A DNA stretch of 64,000 nt from OLB11 sp041392835 (GTDB lineage: Bacteria; Bacteroidota; Bacteroidia; Chitinophagales; Chitinophagaceae). The DNA is taken from positions 1 to 64,000 of the forward strand of contig JAWKLF010000008.1 in the NCBI GenBank assembly GCA_041392835.1, in the 5' to 3' direction. The position numbers were made by a program, and so were the translations under genes. Under the pieces are notes generated by a model. That model had not been told where the DNA came from. It ran no database searches and saw only the letters and a program-made list of their open reading frames with translations. The stretch's first letter is position 1, and the number at the start of each line of letters is the position of its first letter. Shown here piece by piece: positions 8,735-18,420 of the stretch.

Positions 8735-9612
8735 ACAAAGTATCTAATGGACTAAAACTTTTTCGGTCTTCGAGCTGGCACAGGAGCAAATATTCCATGG
8801 TGGTTTCTATGTTTTCATGGCCCAATAAATTTTTGAGTGTAACAATATTTAAACCATCTTCCAATAAATGCACGGCATAGGAATGGCGCATGCTGTGGGT
8901 ATGAACGTCTTTTAAGATGCCTGCTTCTTTGGCAATTTGTTTCACTACCCATTGCACACCACGTTGCGAATAGCGAGAGTCAAAATCGCCACCTGCTCTG
9001 CCATTGGGTTGACCGTTGAAAAGATATTCTTCTGGTTTTTCACTGGCAATATATTGTTTTAAACCACGTATTAAATGTTCGCCATGGTACATAGCGATCT
9101 TTTTTCCTTTGCTTTGTACTATGTGTAGTTGTTTTCTATCAAAATCAAGATAGAGCAATTTTTAAGTTTCGTACTTCCATACATCGTAATCCACAACCAT
9201 ACAATAAGCCAATGAGTATTTTGTGTTTTAATAATTTGGGTGTGCAAAGCATTTTCCAAACCTCTTCTTTGCTTAACACCACTGGGAGTTTTTTATCTTT
9301 TTTTATGGCAGGCAAATGCAAAAATGAATAAGGCAATCCTTCGGCTTTTAGTAAAAAACGCAGTCCATACACCGTGTGTTTGAAATAAGTTTGTGATGGT
9401 GTTTTGCTTCGTTGTTGCAATTGGAATAAATATTCACGAACCTGTTCTTCATCCAACTCAGTCGGCAAACAATGAAAATGCAAAGCCATAGCAGCCACAT
9501 GTCGTGAATAATTTTCAAAAGTTTTTTCGCTTCGACCAAGCACGCTAATGTGTTGTTGAAACCTGAGAAGCAAGGCTTCAAATCCTTCTACTTCTCTACA
9601 AGCTTGATTCAA
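8712..9612 (-). pseudogene. tyrosine recombinase (integrase-like), frameshifted
   Basis: Two minus-strand frames together make one phage-integrase-like protein. The N-terminal SAM-like core-binding domain and first catalytic arginine (GCGLRCMEV) are at 9145-9612. The C-terminal catalytic part (KGKK, HSMRHSYA, LLGHENIETTMEY) is at 8712-9158. Removing one base near 9150-9160 would join them as ...NLKIA-YLDFDRKQ. No extra helix typical of IntI integrases is apparent, and the gene belongs to the IS91-like element. It is inactive unless the shift is a sequencing error or is bypassed. Confidence 0.8.
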
Positions 9613-9922
9613 AATTTTATTGAATCGTAATTCTGTTACTGATTTTTTTTAGTCATCATTATTTGTTTTTAGACTCTAAATTTATTACTATATTTGATTA
9701 ATGATTAACACAGGCTACCGAAGGTTTAGTTCAACAAGGGTTCTTATGTAAAGCTATTTATCTTATTTTAACAAAGGGCGATATGTAATTTAGTGTTTAC
9801 TTCATGTGTTTATGTTTTAAGTTTCGGTAAGTGTTTTCCACTGAAATTTTGATACTGTACAAAAAAGTGTGTAAAGTTTAAAAAATCTGATTTTTGTGTT
9901 GGAACTAAAAAACACAGAAAGA

Positions 9923-10060
9923 ATGAACTTTACACAAGAGCAAATTTCGGAGCTATTTGATGAAATAGTAAACAAAAAGTCAAAGCCTTTTAACCTGAAT
10001 TATGCATTTGCATTCGCAAATAATATTAAGAATTTAGAAACTGTGTTTCTAAGCCTGTAA
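9923..10060 (+). pseudogene. possible IS transposase N-terminal remnant
   Basis: A 45-codon frame starts with MNFTQEQISELFDEIV, which resembles the beginning of IS256-type transposases. It is preceded at about 9848-9878 by a sequence (ATACTGTACAAAAAAGTG) that could be an old terminal repeat. The frame runs into the end of ldcA on the other strand and stops, so only a scrap of an element would remain. The rest of the 9613-10,025 gap is AT-rich and holds no gene I can support. Confidence 0.3.
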
Positions 10061-10966
10061 TTGTTTCTTCATTAAAAATGACTTTATCTTTATGAACAGA
10101 AAGATGATAACTCATTCCTAATTTTATGGCTACATTTTGAGGCTGATGGCCTACAGGAAAATCAAAAACGATGGGGTATTGCGTATGCTTTACTTTTTCC
10201 AATATCATATCTACTACTTCCATACCAAAAGGTATTTCATTGTCTTGCAAGTCTGTAAAACCGCCCACCAATGCCTTTAAATGATCCAGTTTGGCACTTT
10301 TTTCAGTTGCCATAGCATACGGTCAATATTGTATTTATATTCTCCAATATCTTCTATCACTAATATTTTGCCACTGGTATCAATATCACTATTGGTACCA
10401 CACAAATCGGATAATAACGCCAAGTTGCCACCTACCACTATTCCGCTTGCCTCTCCTACTCTATTGTGTGTGTTACTTGGTATTTGCAAAAACAAAGCAT
10501 TGCCACTCAATGTGTCAAAAATTGTTTGAGTCGAAAAAAGGTCTTGTGAATGTGCATGATAAGCTCCACTCATATGTGCATGTATAGTAGGCAATGCAAA
10601 ATGTGTATGTACATGATTGTGTAAACAAGTTATATCGCTATATCCTAATAGCCATTTGGGATGTTTTGCAAATTTCGAAAAATCTAATAAGTCTATTATT
10701 CTAACCATACCATAGCCTCCCCTTCCAAATAGAATGGCTTTAATGTTTGTGTCATCTAACATGCTTTGAAAGTCATTTAATCGCTCTTGATCGCATGCAG
10801 AAAACTTGAAATACGAAGTACCCACTGTAGTGCCTATATGAACGTTAAATCCCCAGGTTTCTAATTGTTCTATCATAGGTTGCATAGTATCCATAGATAC
10901 AGCTCCTGCTGGGCAAGTGATGCCTATAGTATCTCCTTTTTGTAAGTATGGTATAGGTTGTGTCAT
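10026..10966 (-). CDS. ldcA: LD-carboxypeptidase, split by a homopolymer frameshift
   Basis: A peptidoglycan-recycling serine peptidase (family S66) that removes the terminal D-alanine from tetrapeptides. The N-terminal part (10,277-10,966) contains the nucleophile serine in LLGYSDIT and the glutamate in VIEDIGEY. The C-terminal part (10,026-10,313) contains the histidine in FPVGHQPQN. The two frames meet at a run of six A (10,298-10,303 as T on the plus strand). Seven would give one continuous protein of normal length through MLWQLKK-SAKLDHL. The start is six bases after the ffh stop, so ffh-ldcA are probably co-transcribed. A sequencing error is likely. Confidence 0.85.
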
Positions 10967-10972
10967 GATATA

Positions 10973-12298
10973 CTAGCGCATGCCTGGCATTTTCATATTG
11001 CCAAAACCACCCATTTTATTCATTACTTTCATCATATCTTTCATCTGATCAAACTGTTTCATAAAGGCATTTACATCTTCTATTTTTTTACCACTTCCTA
11101 TAGCAATTCGTTTTCTTCTCGATTGGTCTATGACCTCTGGATTTTTTCGTTCATAAGGTGTCATAGAAGTCAGCATGGCTTCTATACCTTTAAATGCATC
11201 ATCGCTTATGTCTATATCTTTAATAGCCTTTCCTACGCCTGGTATCATACCCAACAAATCTTTTATATTTCCCATTTTTTTGATTTGTCCCAACTGATTC
11301 ATAAAATCTTCTAAATCAAATTTATTAGCCCGTATTTTCTTTTCTAATTTTTTAGATTGTTCTTCGTCAAATTGTTGTTGAGCTCTTTCTACTAATGTAG
11401 TAATATCACCCATACCCAATATACGTTGCGCCATACGCTCAGGATAAAACACATCCAATGTGTCTAACTTTTCGCCCATACTCACAAATTTGATAGGCTT
11501 TTGGACTGTGTATTTAATAGTCAATGCCGCACCTCCACGAGTATCACCATCTAACTTTGTTAGTACTACTCCCGAAAAATCAAGTCTTTCATTAAAAGCT
11601 TTAGCTGTATTGACTGCATCTTGTCCCGTCATAGAATCTACAACAAAGAGTATTTCTTGAGGATTTACAGCTTGTTTGATTTGTGCTACTTCCTGCATCA
11701 TTTGCTCATCTATAGCCAAACGTCCTGCAGTATCTATGATTACTACTTGGTGTTTATTTTCTTTGGCATATAAAAGTGCATTTTGGGCTATAGCTACTGC
11801 ATCTTTATTTTCTCGTTCCATAAAAATGGAAACCCCAATCTGCTCTGCAAGCACCTGCAATTGATCCATAGCGGCTGGTCTATATATATCAGCAGCTACT
11901 AAAAGCGGATTCTTATTTTTTTTACTTTTCAAAAAATGAGCCAGTTTACCACTAAATGTGGTTTTACCAGAACCCTGTAAACCTGCTATCAGTATTACTG
12001 TTGGGTTTTGAGCTAAGTCTATCTCTTCTTCTTTTCCACCCATCAATTCAACCAACTCATCTTTTACAATTTTTACCATCAACTGGCCAGGCGTAATGGA
12101 TGTAAGAACCTTTTCTCCAATAGCTTTTACCTTTATCTTTTCTGTAAATTCTTTAGCTATACTATAATTTACATCGGCATCTACAAGTGCTCTTCTTATT
12201 TCCTTAATGGAGCTGGCTATATTTAATTCGGTTATTTTCCCATCGCCTTTTAATAATTTAAAGGCACCTTCCAGTCTTTCTGATAAATTATTGAACAT
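10973..12298 (-). CDS. ffh: signal recognition particle protein Ffh
   Basis: The SRP54 GTPase, which binds signal peptides and the SRP RNA and targets nascent membrane proteins to FtsY. The 441-residue protein has the N-terminal helical bundle, the NG GTPase with GLQGSGKTT, DTAGR and TKLDGD motifs, and a methionine-rich M domain ending in GNMKMPGM. Length and ends are normal. It heads a two-gene unit with ldcA. Confidence 0.97.
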   Translation of the reverse strand: MFNNLSERLEGAFKLLKGDGKITELNIASSIKEIRRALVDADVNYSIAKEFTEKIKVKAIGEKVLTSITPGQLMVKIVKDELVELMGGKEEEIDLAQNPTVILIAGLQGSGKTTFSGKLAHFLKSKKNKNPLLVAADIYRPAAMDQLQVLAEQIGVSIFMERENKDAVAIAQNALLYAKENKHQVVIIDTAGRLAIDEQMMQEVAQIKQAVNPQEILFVVDSMTGQDAVNTAKAFNERLDFSGVVLTKLDGDTRGGAALTIKYTVQKPIKFVSMGEKLDTLDVFYPERMAQRILGMGDITTLVERAQQQFDEEQSKKLEKKIRANKFDLEDFMNQLGQIKKMGNIKDLLGMIPGVGKAIKDIDISDDAFKGIEAMLTSMTPYERKNPEVIDQSRRKRIAIGSGKKIEDVNAFMKQFDQMKDMMKVMNKMGGFGNMKMPGMR

Positions 12299-12319
12299 AC
12301 TTTCTTTTTTTTAACGTTG

Positions 12320-12356
12320 CAAATGTAGGATATTCTTTGATTATGCAACAAAAGAT
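12320..12356 (-). promoter_or_regulatory. ffh promoter
   Basis: On the minus strand, TACATTTG (12,327-12,320) matches the Bacteroidota -7 box TAnnTTTG. A TTGTTG stretch about 18 bases upstream fits the -33 box. It lies 21 bases before the ffh start codon. Confidence 0.55.
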
Positions 12357-12430
12357 ACCGTATTACAAATACTTATTGTATTCCGCCAATTTTCTTTTTT
12401 TGAAGAAGTATCTTCGCAAAAAAAAGTATC

Positions 12431-13958
12431 ATGAAAAAAACGTTGAAATCTCTTAAAATCAATAAAATCAACATTGGAACTTCGACAGGAACAAAATGGC
12501 TCGAAAGTAAAGGCGAAAAATTAGAAAGCTTTTCGCCTTGTAGACAATACCTTGATAGGCATAACGCACGCTACTACAAGAAACGTGTATGACAAAGTGA
12601 TACAAAGCGCTCAAAAAGCATTTGAACAATGGCGTTTGGTACCAGCACCCAAACGCGGTGAAATGGTAAGACAATTTGGCGAAGCCTTGCGAAAAAACAA
12701 AACAGCCTTGGGCCAATTAGTAAGTTATGAAATGGGCAAAAGCCTTCAAGAAGGGCTTGGTGAGGTGCAAGAAATGATTGATATCTGCGATTTTGCTGTT
12801 GGACTTTCTCGACAACTAAATGGTCTTACTATGCATAGCGAAAGACCAGGACATAGAATGTATGAACAGTATCACCCTTTGGGTATAGTAGGTATTATTT
12901 CTGCTTTTAATTTTCCAGTGGCTGTATGGAGCTGGAATGCCATGTTAGCTTGGATATGCGGAGATGTTTGTATTTGGAAACCTTCTGAAAAGACTCCACT
13001 TACAGCTATTGCTTGTCAAAATATAGCACAAGAAGTACTTAAAAAAAATCAAATACCAGAAGGTGTGTGCTGCCTTATTCAGGGTGGTAGAGAAGTAGGC
13101 GAATGGATGAGCGAAGATAAAAGAATACCTCTATTATCAGCTACTGGTAGTACTCGTATGGGAAAAGCAGTAGGCGCAAAAGTGGGCGAACGCCTTGGTC
13201 GTAGCCTGTTAGAATTAGGAGGTAATAATGCTATTATTATATCAGAACATGCCGATTTGGATATGAGCTTGATTGGAGCAGTATTTGGCGCAGTTGGCAC
13301 GGCAGGCCAAAGATGTACTTCTACAAGAAGACTAATCATACACGAAAAAGTGTATAAAAAATTTACTGACAAACTTATGCACGCATATAAACAATTAAAA
13401 ATTGGTAATCCATTGGATGAAAAAAATCATGTAGGGCCTTTAATAGACAAAGATGCTGTACAAGCTTATTTGAATGCTATAGAAACAGCAAAAGCAGAGG
13501 GTGGAAAAATTTTGGTAGAAGGCGGTGTTTTGAAAGGAAAAGGATTTGAAAGTGGATGCTATGTAAAACCTTGTATTATAGAAGCAAAAAATAATTTTAA
13601 AATTGTACAGCATGAAACCTTTGCACCCATTTTATATGTTATGAAATATAAAACAATGGATGAAGCTATAGCCCTTCAAAATGGAGTACCTCAGGGTCTT
13701 TCATCAGCCATCATGACCTTGAATATGCGAGAAGCTGAACAGTTTCTTGCACATGCAGGCAGTGACTGTGGCATAGCCAATGTTAATATTGGAACCAGTG
13801 GCGCAGAAATTGGAGGCGCCTTTGGCGGCGAAAAAGAAACTGGTGGCGGTAGAGAAAGTGGTTCTGATGCATGGAAAGTATATATGCGTAGGCAAACAAA
13901 CACAATAAACTACACTTCTAGCTTACCTCTAGCTCAAGGTATTAAGTTCGATTTGTAA
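12431..13958 (+). CDS. aldehyde dehydrogenase (ALDH7/AmaB-like), frameshifted near the N-terminus
   Basis: An NAD(P)-dependent aldehyde dehydrogenase resembling aminoadipate-semialdehyde/piperideine-6-carboxylate dehydrogenase of lysine catabolism. The long frame (12,552-13,958) has LELGGNN and the catalytic cysteine in AGQRCTSTRR. Its own start would be an internal TTG that lacks the normal N-terminus. An upstream frame from ATG 12,431 supplies the missing residues (INIGTSTGTKWLESKG ... ESFSP). Removing one T at 12,536-12,539 (CCTTG to CCTG) continues it as SPVDNTLIGIT. The repaired protein is about 509 residues, the family norm. Substrate is uncertain. Confidence 0.85.
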
Positions 13959-14030
13959 TATGTTATTTCGCTAAACTTCCCATTTGGAATAATTAGCAAG
14001 TATGTCAAGTCATTAAATTTAAAATGCTTC

Positions 14031-14038
14031 TACTTTTG
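14031..14038 (+). promoter_or_regulatory. -7 box deciding the start of the outer-membrane barrel gene
   Basis: TACTTTTG matches TAnnTTTG. It lies inside the region that the longest reading frame (from 14,024) would translate, and ten bases before the ATG at 14,048. It therefore supports the shorter start, which also places a signal peptide at the N-terminus. Confidence 0.5.
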
Positions 14039-14047
14039 TCAATAAGT

Positions 14048-16468
14048 ATGAAGCATTTTTTATTTATTTTATTTTCTATAGCATGTTTTCAAAAAGGCAT
14101 AGCCCAACATGAACTCGGTATTTTATCAGGCAGCATTGCGTCTGAAGAATCTAATTTTGTAGTCGTATTAAAAAAAGCTACTGATTCTACTATTATAAAA
14201 AGTGAATTGACAGACCCAAACAATCAGTTTATTTTTCAAAATATAGCTTATGGACATTATTTTATAGAAATCTACTTTTTGAATAAAATTCAAAAAAAGG
14301 TACATGATATACATATAAATAGTGCTACACAATCAATTCCTGCAATAAATGTAGAAATAAAAAGTCATGAACTTAACACGGTTAAAATAAGTGATCAAAA
14401 ACCACTGGTTGAACGAAAAAACGATAAACTAATTTATAATGTAGAAAATAGTTTAGAAGCTCCCAGCAACGATGCTCTCACCGTTTTACAAAAAGCACCT
14501 GGCATCATTGTCAATCAAGTTGGGAGCCTCTCAATGCGAGGAAAACAAAGAGTCAACGTGTTGATAAATGGTAGAATGACCTATGTAAGTGGCGAACAAC
14601 TTTCTAATATATTGAAAACGACAACTGCAAGCCAAATAGCTAAAATAGAAATTATCAGTAATCCTTCTTCCAAATACGATGCCGAAGGAAGCGCAGGCAT
14701 CGTTAATATAATTCTTAAAAAAGATCAGCGTGTAGGTACAAATGGCTTAATAATAATGAGTGGAGGTTATGGAAAATATTATAAATCAACAAATGGAATC
14801 AATATAAATTCCAGAGGAAAAAAACTGAATGTATTTGCAAGCTATAACATGGCAAACAATTTAGGATTTAATGATTTGAAATTGCATAGAAAGTTTTATC
14901 AAAATAATTTGCTTCAAGGTGCCTATAGACAAAGCAACTATTTGCTTTTCCCATCTTCGACTCATATACTCAAAGCAGGATTTGACTATCAGCTTAATAC
15001 TACTTCCGAATTGGGCTTTGTAGCCTCCGCCACAAGCACTGCCTTTAAACCAAAAGGAGATAATCTTAGCTATGTAGAAAATAACTTAGGCATAGACACA
15101 TCATACTATACTTCTTCAAACAGGTCAGACGAAAGATGGAATAATATAAGTCTAAATGGTCATTATGTAAAACGTTACAAACAAGGAGCTGAACTAAGCT
15201 CCGATGTTGATGTAGTAAAATATTTGAATACATCTGATCAAGATTTTACTACCCATTATTATAATTTGCAGCATCAAATGACTAATAATCCCTATTTTCT
15301 TAAAGGTGATTTTAATGGCCGATTGTCCATATATTCAGCAAAGATAGATTGGACTATGCCACTGACAAAAAATAGCAAACTTGAATCAGGTCTAAAAAGC
15401 AGTCTTGTTTCGGCCGATAATAATTTATCATATTTAAACCTTTTGAATGGAAATTATTTCTTTGACTCTTCTCAAAGCAATCATTTTTTATACGAAGAAA
15501 ATATCAATGCAATCTATTCAAGCATATCCACAGAATATCATAAACATGCTATACAAATTGGAATGAGAGCTGAGCAAACCAGAGCCAAAGGTTTGCAAAA
15601 AATAAATGGAAATGAATTTGATAGAAACTATTGGCAACTCTTCCCTACTGTGTTCTATACCTATCAACACAGCAATACACATCAATTTGGATTTTCGGCA
15701 AGTAGAAGAATACAACGACCCTCTTACGAAAGCATGAACCCTATTAAACTATTTATTGATGCCAATACTTATAAAACAGGCAACCCTTATCTAGTACCTC
15801 AAAATTCTTATATTATTGAACTAAATCATACTTATAAACAAAAATTAATAACAACATTGGCTGCCAACATTACCAATAAGAGTATAACAGAAGTTTTAAT
15901 TCCTGATGAAACCCAAAACAATATTACCATACAGATTAATAAAAATATCAATAAACAATATAACTATTCTTTAAGTTTTTCGTTGCCCACTACTGTTGCC
16001 AAATGGTGGAGCATGAGCAATGAAACAAGTTTGTACTATACCCTTTTTGATGGTTTCTTGGCCAATATGGCAATACACTCTGGAAATACATCTTTTAATG
16101 CCAAATCCATACATCAATTTACATTGGCTAAACATTATAAACTTCAATTAGATGCCTTTGTGCAATACAAACAAACATTTACGTTTTCAAAATTAAACAC
16201 ATTTGGTGGTGTGAATTTGGCTATCCAAAGAAACGTTTATAAAAATAGATTACAATGTAAAGTATCTGCAAATGATATTTTTTATACTATGCGATTTAGA
16301 GGTTCATCTTCCTATACAAATTACTATGAGAGCTTTAATGTACAAAGAGATTCCAGAACTATAATATTAACACTTAGCTATCGCTATGGAAAAAACACAG
16401 TGCCTGGTGCTAACAGACGAAATACAAGTGCAGAAGATGAAAAACAAAGAGCTGGAAAAAATGTATAA
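14048..16468 (+). CDS. outer-membrane beta-barrel (TonB-receptor-like) protein
   Basis: A large outer-membrane protein of about 806 residues. It has a signal peptide (MKHFLFILFSIACFQKGIAQ), a short carboxypeptidase-regulatory-like beta-sandwich, and a plug-like region (LTVLQKAPGIIVNQVGSLSMRGKQ, split here by family knowledge only). A C-terminal barrel of the 'outer membrane beta-barrel family' type follows. No SusD partner is adjacent. The last eight bases overlap the start of the PDZ-hydrolase gene (ATGTATAA), which suggests coupled translation. Its ligand is unknown. Confidence 0.8.
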   Translation: MKHFLFILFSIACFQKGIAQHELGILSGSIASEESNFVVVLKKATDSTIIKSELTDPNNQFIFQNIAYGHYFIEIYFLNKIQKKVHDIHINSATQSIPAINVEIKSHELNTVKISDQKPLVERKNDKLIYNVENSLEAPSNDALTVLQKAPGIIVNQVGSLSMRGKQRVNVLINGRMTYVSGEQLSNILKTTTASQIAKIEIISNPSSKYDAEGSAGIVNIILKKDQRVGTNGLIIMSGGYGKYYKSTNGININSRGKKLNVFASYNMANNLGFNDLKLHRKFYQNNLLQGAYRQSNYLLFPSSTHILKAGFDYQLNTTSELGFVASATSTAFKPKGDNLSYVENNLGIDTSYYTSSNRSDERWNNISLNGHYVKRYKQGAELSSDVDVVKYLNTSDQDFTTHYYNLQHQMTNNPYFLKGDFNGRLSIYSAKIDWTMPLTKNSKLESGLKSSLVSADNNLSYLNLLNGNYFFDSSQSNHFLYEENINAIYSSISTEYHKHAIQIGMRAEQTRAKGLQKINGNEFDRNYWQLFPTVFYTYQHSNTHQFGFSASRRIQRPSYESMNPIKLFIDANTYKTGNPYLVPQNSYIIELNHTYKQKLITTLAANITNKSITEVLIPDETQNNITIQINKNINKQYNYSLSFSLPTTVAKWWSMSNETSLYYTLFDGFLANMAIHSGNTSFNAKSIHQFTLAKHYKLQLDAFVQYKQTFTFSKLNTFGGVNLAIQRNVYKNRLQCKVSANDIFYTMRFRGSSSYTNYYESFNVQRDSRTIILTLSYRYGKNTVPGANRRNTSAEDEKQRAGKNV

Positions 16469-17798
16469 GTTTTTAATTACATATTGCTTACTCTTTAGTT
16501 TTTCTTTTGCGCAAGCACAGACACTTTTGCGCAAACAATGGACGGGCATGCGTATTCAAACTAAGGATACTATTTTGATTGTAGATTCAGTCGTAACTCA
16601 TAGTACGGCCTTTAATGCTGGAGTGAAGCAAGGTGATATTTTGATTTCAGTTAATAATCACAAATTTTTGAATGAACAAGCCTTTTATGCCTACATGAAT
16701 ACGCTACGTGAAAAAGAGTCCATACTTTTTACTGTAAAGAGAAAAAATAAAACGAAACTATTAAATGGTACAACTGTGGCTAAGCCACTTATAAAAGTAG
16801 ATTGGGCCGATGTTCGTTATGATTGGGTAGTAAGTAACACTTGTACTTTGCGTAGCATCTCATATTTACCCAAAAACAATAAAAAATCACACCCTGCAAT
16901 ATTTTATATACCAGGTTATAATTGTGGTAGTATAGAATCTTTTTCAAATAGCTATATGACGCCTTTGATAAAAAAATGGTTAGATGAAGGCATAGCTGTA
17001 TATACTGTAGAAAAAAGTGGTATTGGAGATGCTTTTTCTTGCGAAGCATGTATAGACGTGGATCTACAAAGTGATATTGATTTATATCAATCGGCTTATG
17101 ATACCTTTTCAAAAGAAAGCTGGGTAGATCAAAAAAATATTTTTATTTGGGGGCATTCTATGGGAGGCATAATAGCTCCATTACTAAATCAAAAAACGGC
17201 AGCTAAAGGTATTATGGTTTTTGGTACTGTGTATAGACCTTGGAGTGAGTTTTTATTAGAAATGCATCGAATACAAAAACCACTTTTAGATTCATTGAGT
17301 TTTGAAGAAACAGAAAAATTTATTAAAACCATTCAAAAAATATATTATGAATACTTTAGACTAAAAAAGTCGCCAAAGGAATTAGCAGCCAATCCTGAGT
17401 ATAAAAAAATAGTAGAAACTGAGTTAGAATATAAAGAAGGAAACAACTACATGTGGGGAAGACATTGGAGATTTTGGCAACAATTAGATTCTATAGATCT
17501 TGCAAAAGCATGGCAGCAATGCAATTCCTATGTGTTGGTTTTGCATGGCGAATCTGACTATATACAGTGTTCTGCTTTGGAACCCATACTCATTAAAAAT
17601 GCTGTTGATTATTTACATCCAAATAAAACTACGCTAAAAACTATAGCTTCTTTAGATCATTTAATGATGAAAAGTAAAGATTATGAAGAAGCTATAAAAA
17701 ACCTTGTGGAAAGAGCTTTTTTGTATGGAAATTTTAATCATCAATTGAGTTTAGAAACAACAGATTGGGTGAAGGAATTAATACAAGTTAAGCAGTAG
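16461..17798 (+). CDS. exported PDZ plus alpha/beta-hydrolase protein
   Basis: The start is placed at ATG 16,461, where a signal peptide begins (MYKFLITYCLLFSFSFAQAQ); the longer frame from 16,386 would overlap the barrel gene heavily. After the signal comes a PDZ domain (AFNAGVKQGDILISVNNHKF). An alpha/beta-hydrolase domain follows with the nucleophile elbow GHSMGG, and candidate Asp and His in HGESDYIQ and LDHLMM. Such proteins are annotated as extracellular peptidases or esterases. The coupling with the upstream barrel hints at a shared envelope role, but no substrate can be read from the sequence. Confidence 0.75.
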   Translation: MYKFLITYCLLFSFSFAQAQTLLRKQWTGMRIQTKDTILIVDSVVTHSTAFNAGVKQGDILISVNNHKFLNEQAFYAYMNTLREKESILFTVKRKNKTKLLNGTTVAKPLIKVDWADVRYDWVVSNTCTLRSISYLPKNNKKSHPAIFYIPGYNCGSIESFSNSYMTPLIKKWLDEGIAVYTVEKSGIGDAFSCEACIDVDLQSDIDLYQSAYDTFSKESWVDQKNIFIWGHSMGGIIAPLLNQKTAAKGIMVFGTVYRPWSEFLLEMHRIQKPLLDSLSFEETEKFIKTIQKIYYEYFRLKKSPKELAANPEYKKIVETELEYKEGNNYMWGRHWRFWQQLDSIDLAKAWQQCNSYVLVLHGESDYIQCSALEPILIKNAVDYLHPNKTTLKTIASLDHLMMKSKDYEEAIKNLVERAFLYGNFNHQLSLETTDWVKELIQVKQ

Positions 17799-17911
17799 AA
17801 ACAAGCGAAAAGTGCGAACTATGTACTTAATCTGAATGTATATTTAAGTACTGAATAGTACCTTTTTAGAAATATTATAGAGTGATTAAAGAATAATTAT
17901 TATACGTCAAA

Positions 17912-18298
17912 TTAATGTGTCTCTGTAACCGCTACATCAATATTTAATGTAATTTCTTCTTTAATAGTATAGGGCAAACCACCCTTTACAGCCGCTTGTA
18001 TGCTCTCATCCCAACCTTCGGCATATATATAATAATCGCCTTTTTTTAAACCTTCAAATATTGTATTTGATGATGTAGATTGAATAGTTTGTTTCAAATC
18101 ATAGGAAGATAATTGTAAAGGCGCTTCTTTGGTATTAAATTTTATATATACTGTTGCGCTGTCTATTACAGCGGTATGATGTTTGGCTACTACTACTAAA
18201 TTAGCCTGACCTCCCAAGCCAGCCTTTGGTTTTTTGCATCCAAGTGTAGCTGTAATAAATACAAAAAATATTAAAATATATGTGCTAAAATTTTTCAT
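17912..18298 (-). CDS. small lipoprotein, function unknown
   Basis: A 128-residue protein with a lipoprotein signal (hydrophobic stretch ending ATLGC, Cys at about 21). It is followed by a mainly beta-strand domain (ATVYIKFNTKEAPL, GDYYIYAEGWD) that looks like a small carboxypeptidase-regulatory or transthyretin-like sandwich. It is probably anchored in the periplasm or outer membrane. It lies alone between the PDZ-hydrolase gene (convergent) and the terminator of infB. Confidence 0.65.
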   Translation of the reverse strand: MKNFSTYILIFFVFITATLGCKKPKAGLGGQANLVVVAKHHTAVIDSATVYIKFNTKEAPLQLSSYDLKQTIQSTSSNTIFEGLKKGDYYIYAEGWDESIQAAVKGGLPYTIKEEITLNIDVAVTETH

Positions 18299-18357
18299 AG
18301 AGCAAAGGTACTTAGTAACTTAACGATAATACGTAACAGAGATTGCATTCGTTAATA

Positions 18358-18395
18358 AAAAAGAGGCAAACATTATTGTATGAAAGCCTCTTTAG
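18358..18395 (-). terminator. terminator of rimP-nusA-infB
   Basis: AAAGAGGC (18,360-18,367) and GCCTCTTT (18,386-18,393) form an 8-base stem. Read on the minus strand it is followed by a T run. It lies 26 bases beyond the infB stop codon. Confidence 0.8.
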
Positions 18396-18420
18396 TATCT
18401 ATATGGTCAAAAAAACAATA

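Larger units (their letters stand above)
7520..9650 (-). mobile_element. IS91-like element with tyrosine recombinase
   Basis: A minus-strand tyrosine recombinase gene (frameshifted) is followed by, and overlaps, an IS91-type transposase gene; this pairing is known in IS91-family elements. IS91 elements have no terminal inverted repeats, so the limits given are approximate. A hairpin AGCTGT/ACAGCT at about 7534-7551 and a partly palindromic ATCGAACT ... AGTTCTCGAT lie beyond the transposase 3' end, where the replication-origin end would be. The right end is not defined. Confidence 0.55.

Noticed and set aside
8712..9612. Integron integrase IntI for the attC-like sites
   Set aside because: No IntI-specific insert was recognisable, it overlaps and accompanies the IS91-type transposase, and it is frameshifted.
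14024..14047. Upstream start of the barrel gene
   Set aside because: It would place the promoter -7 box inside the coding region and spoil the signal peptide.
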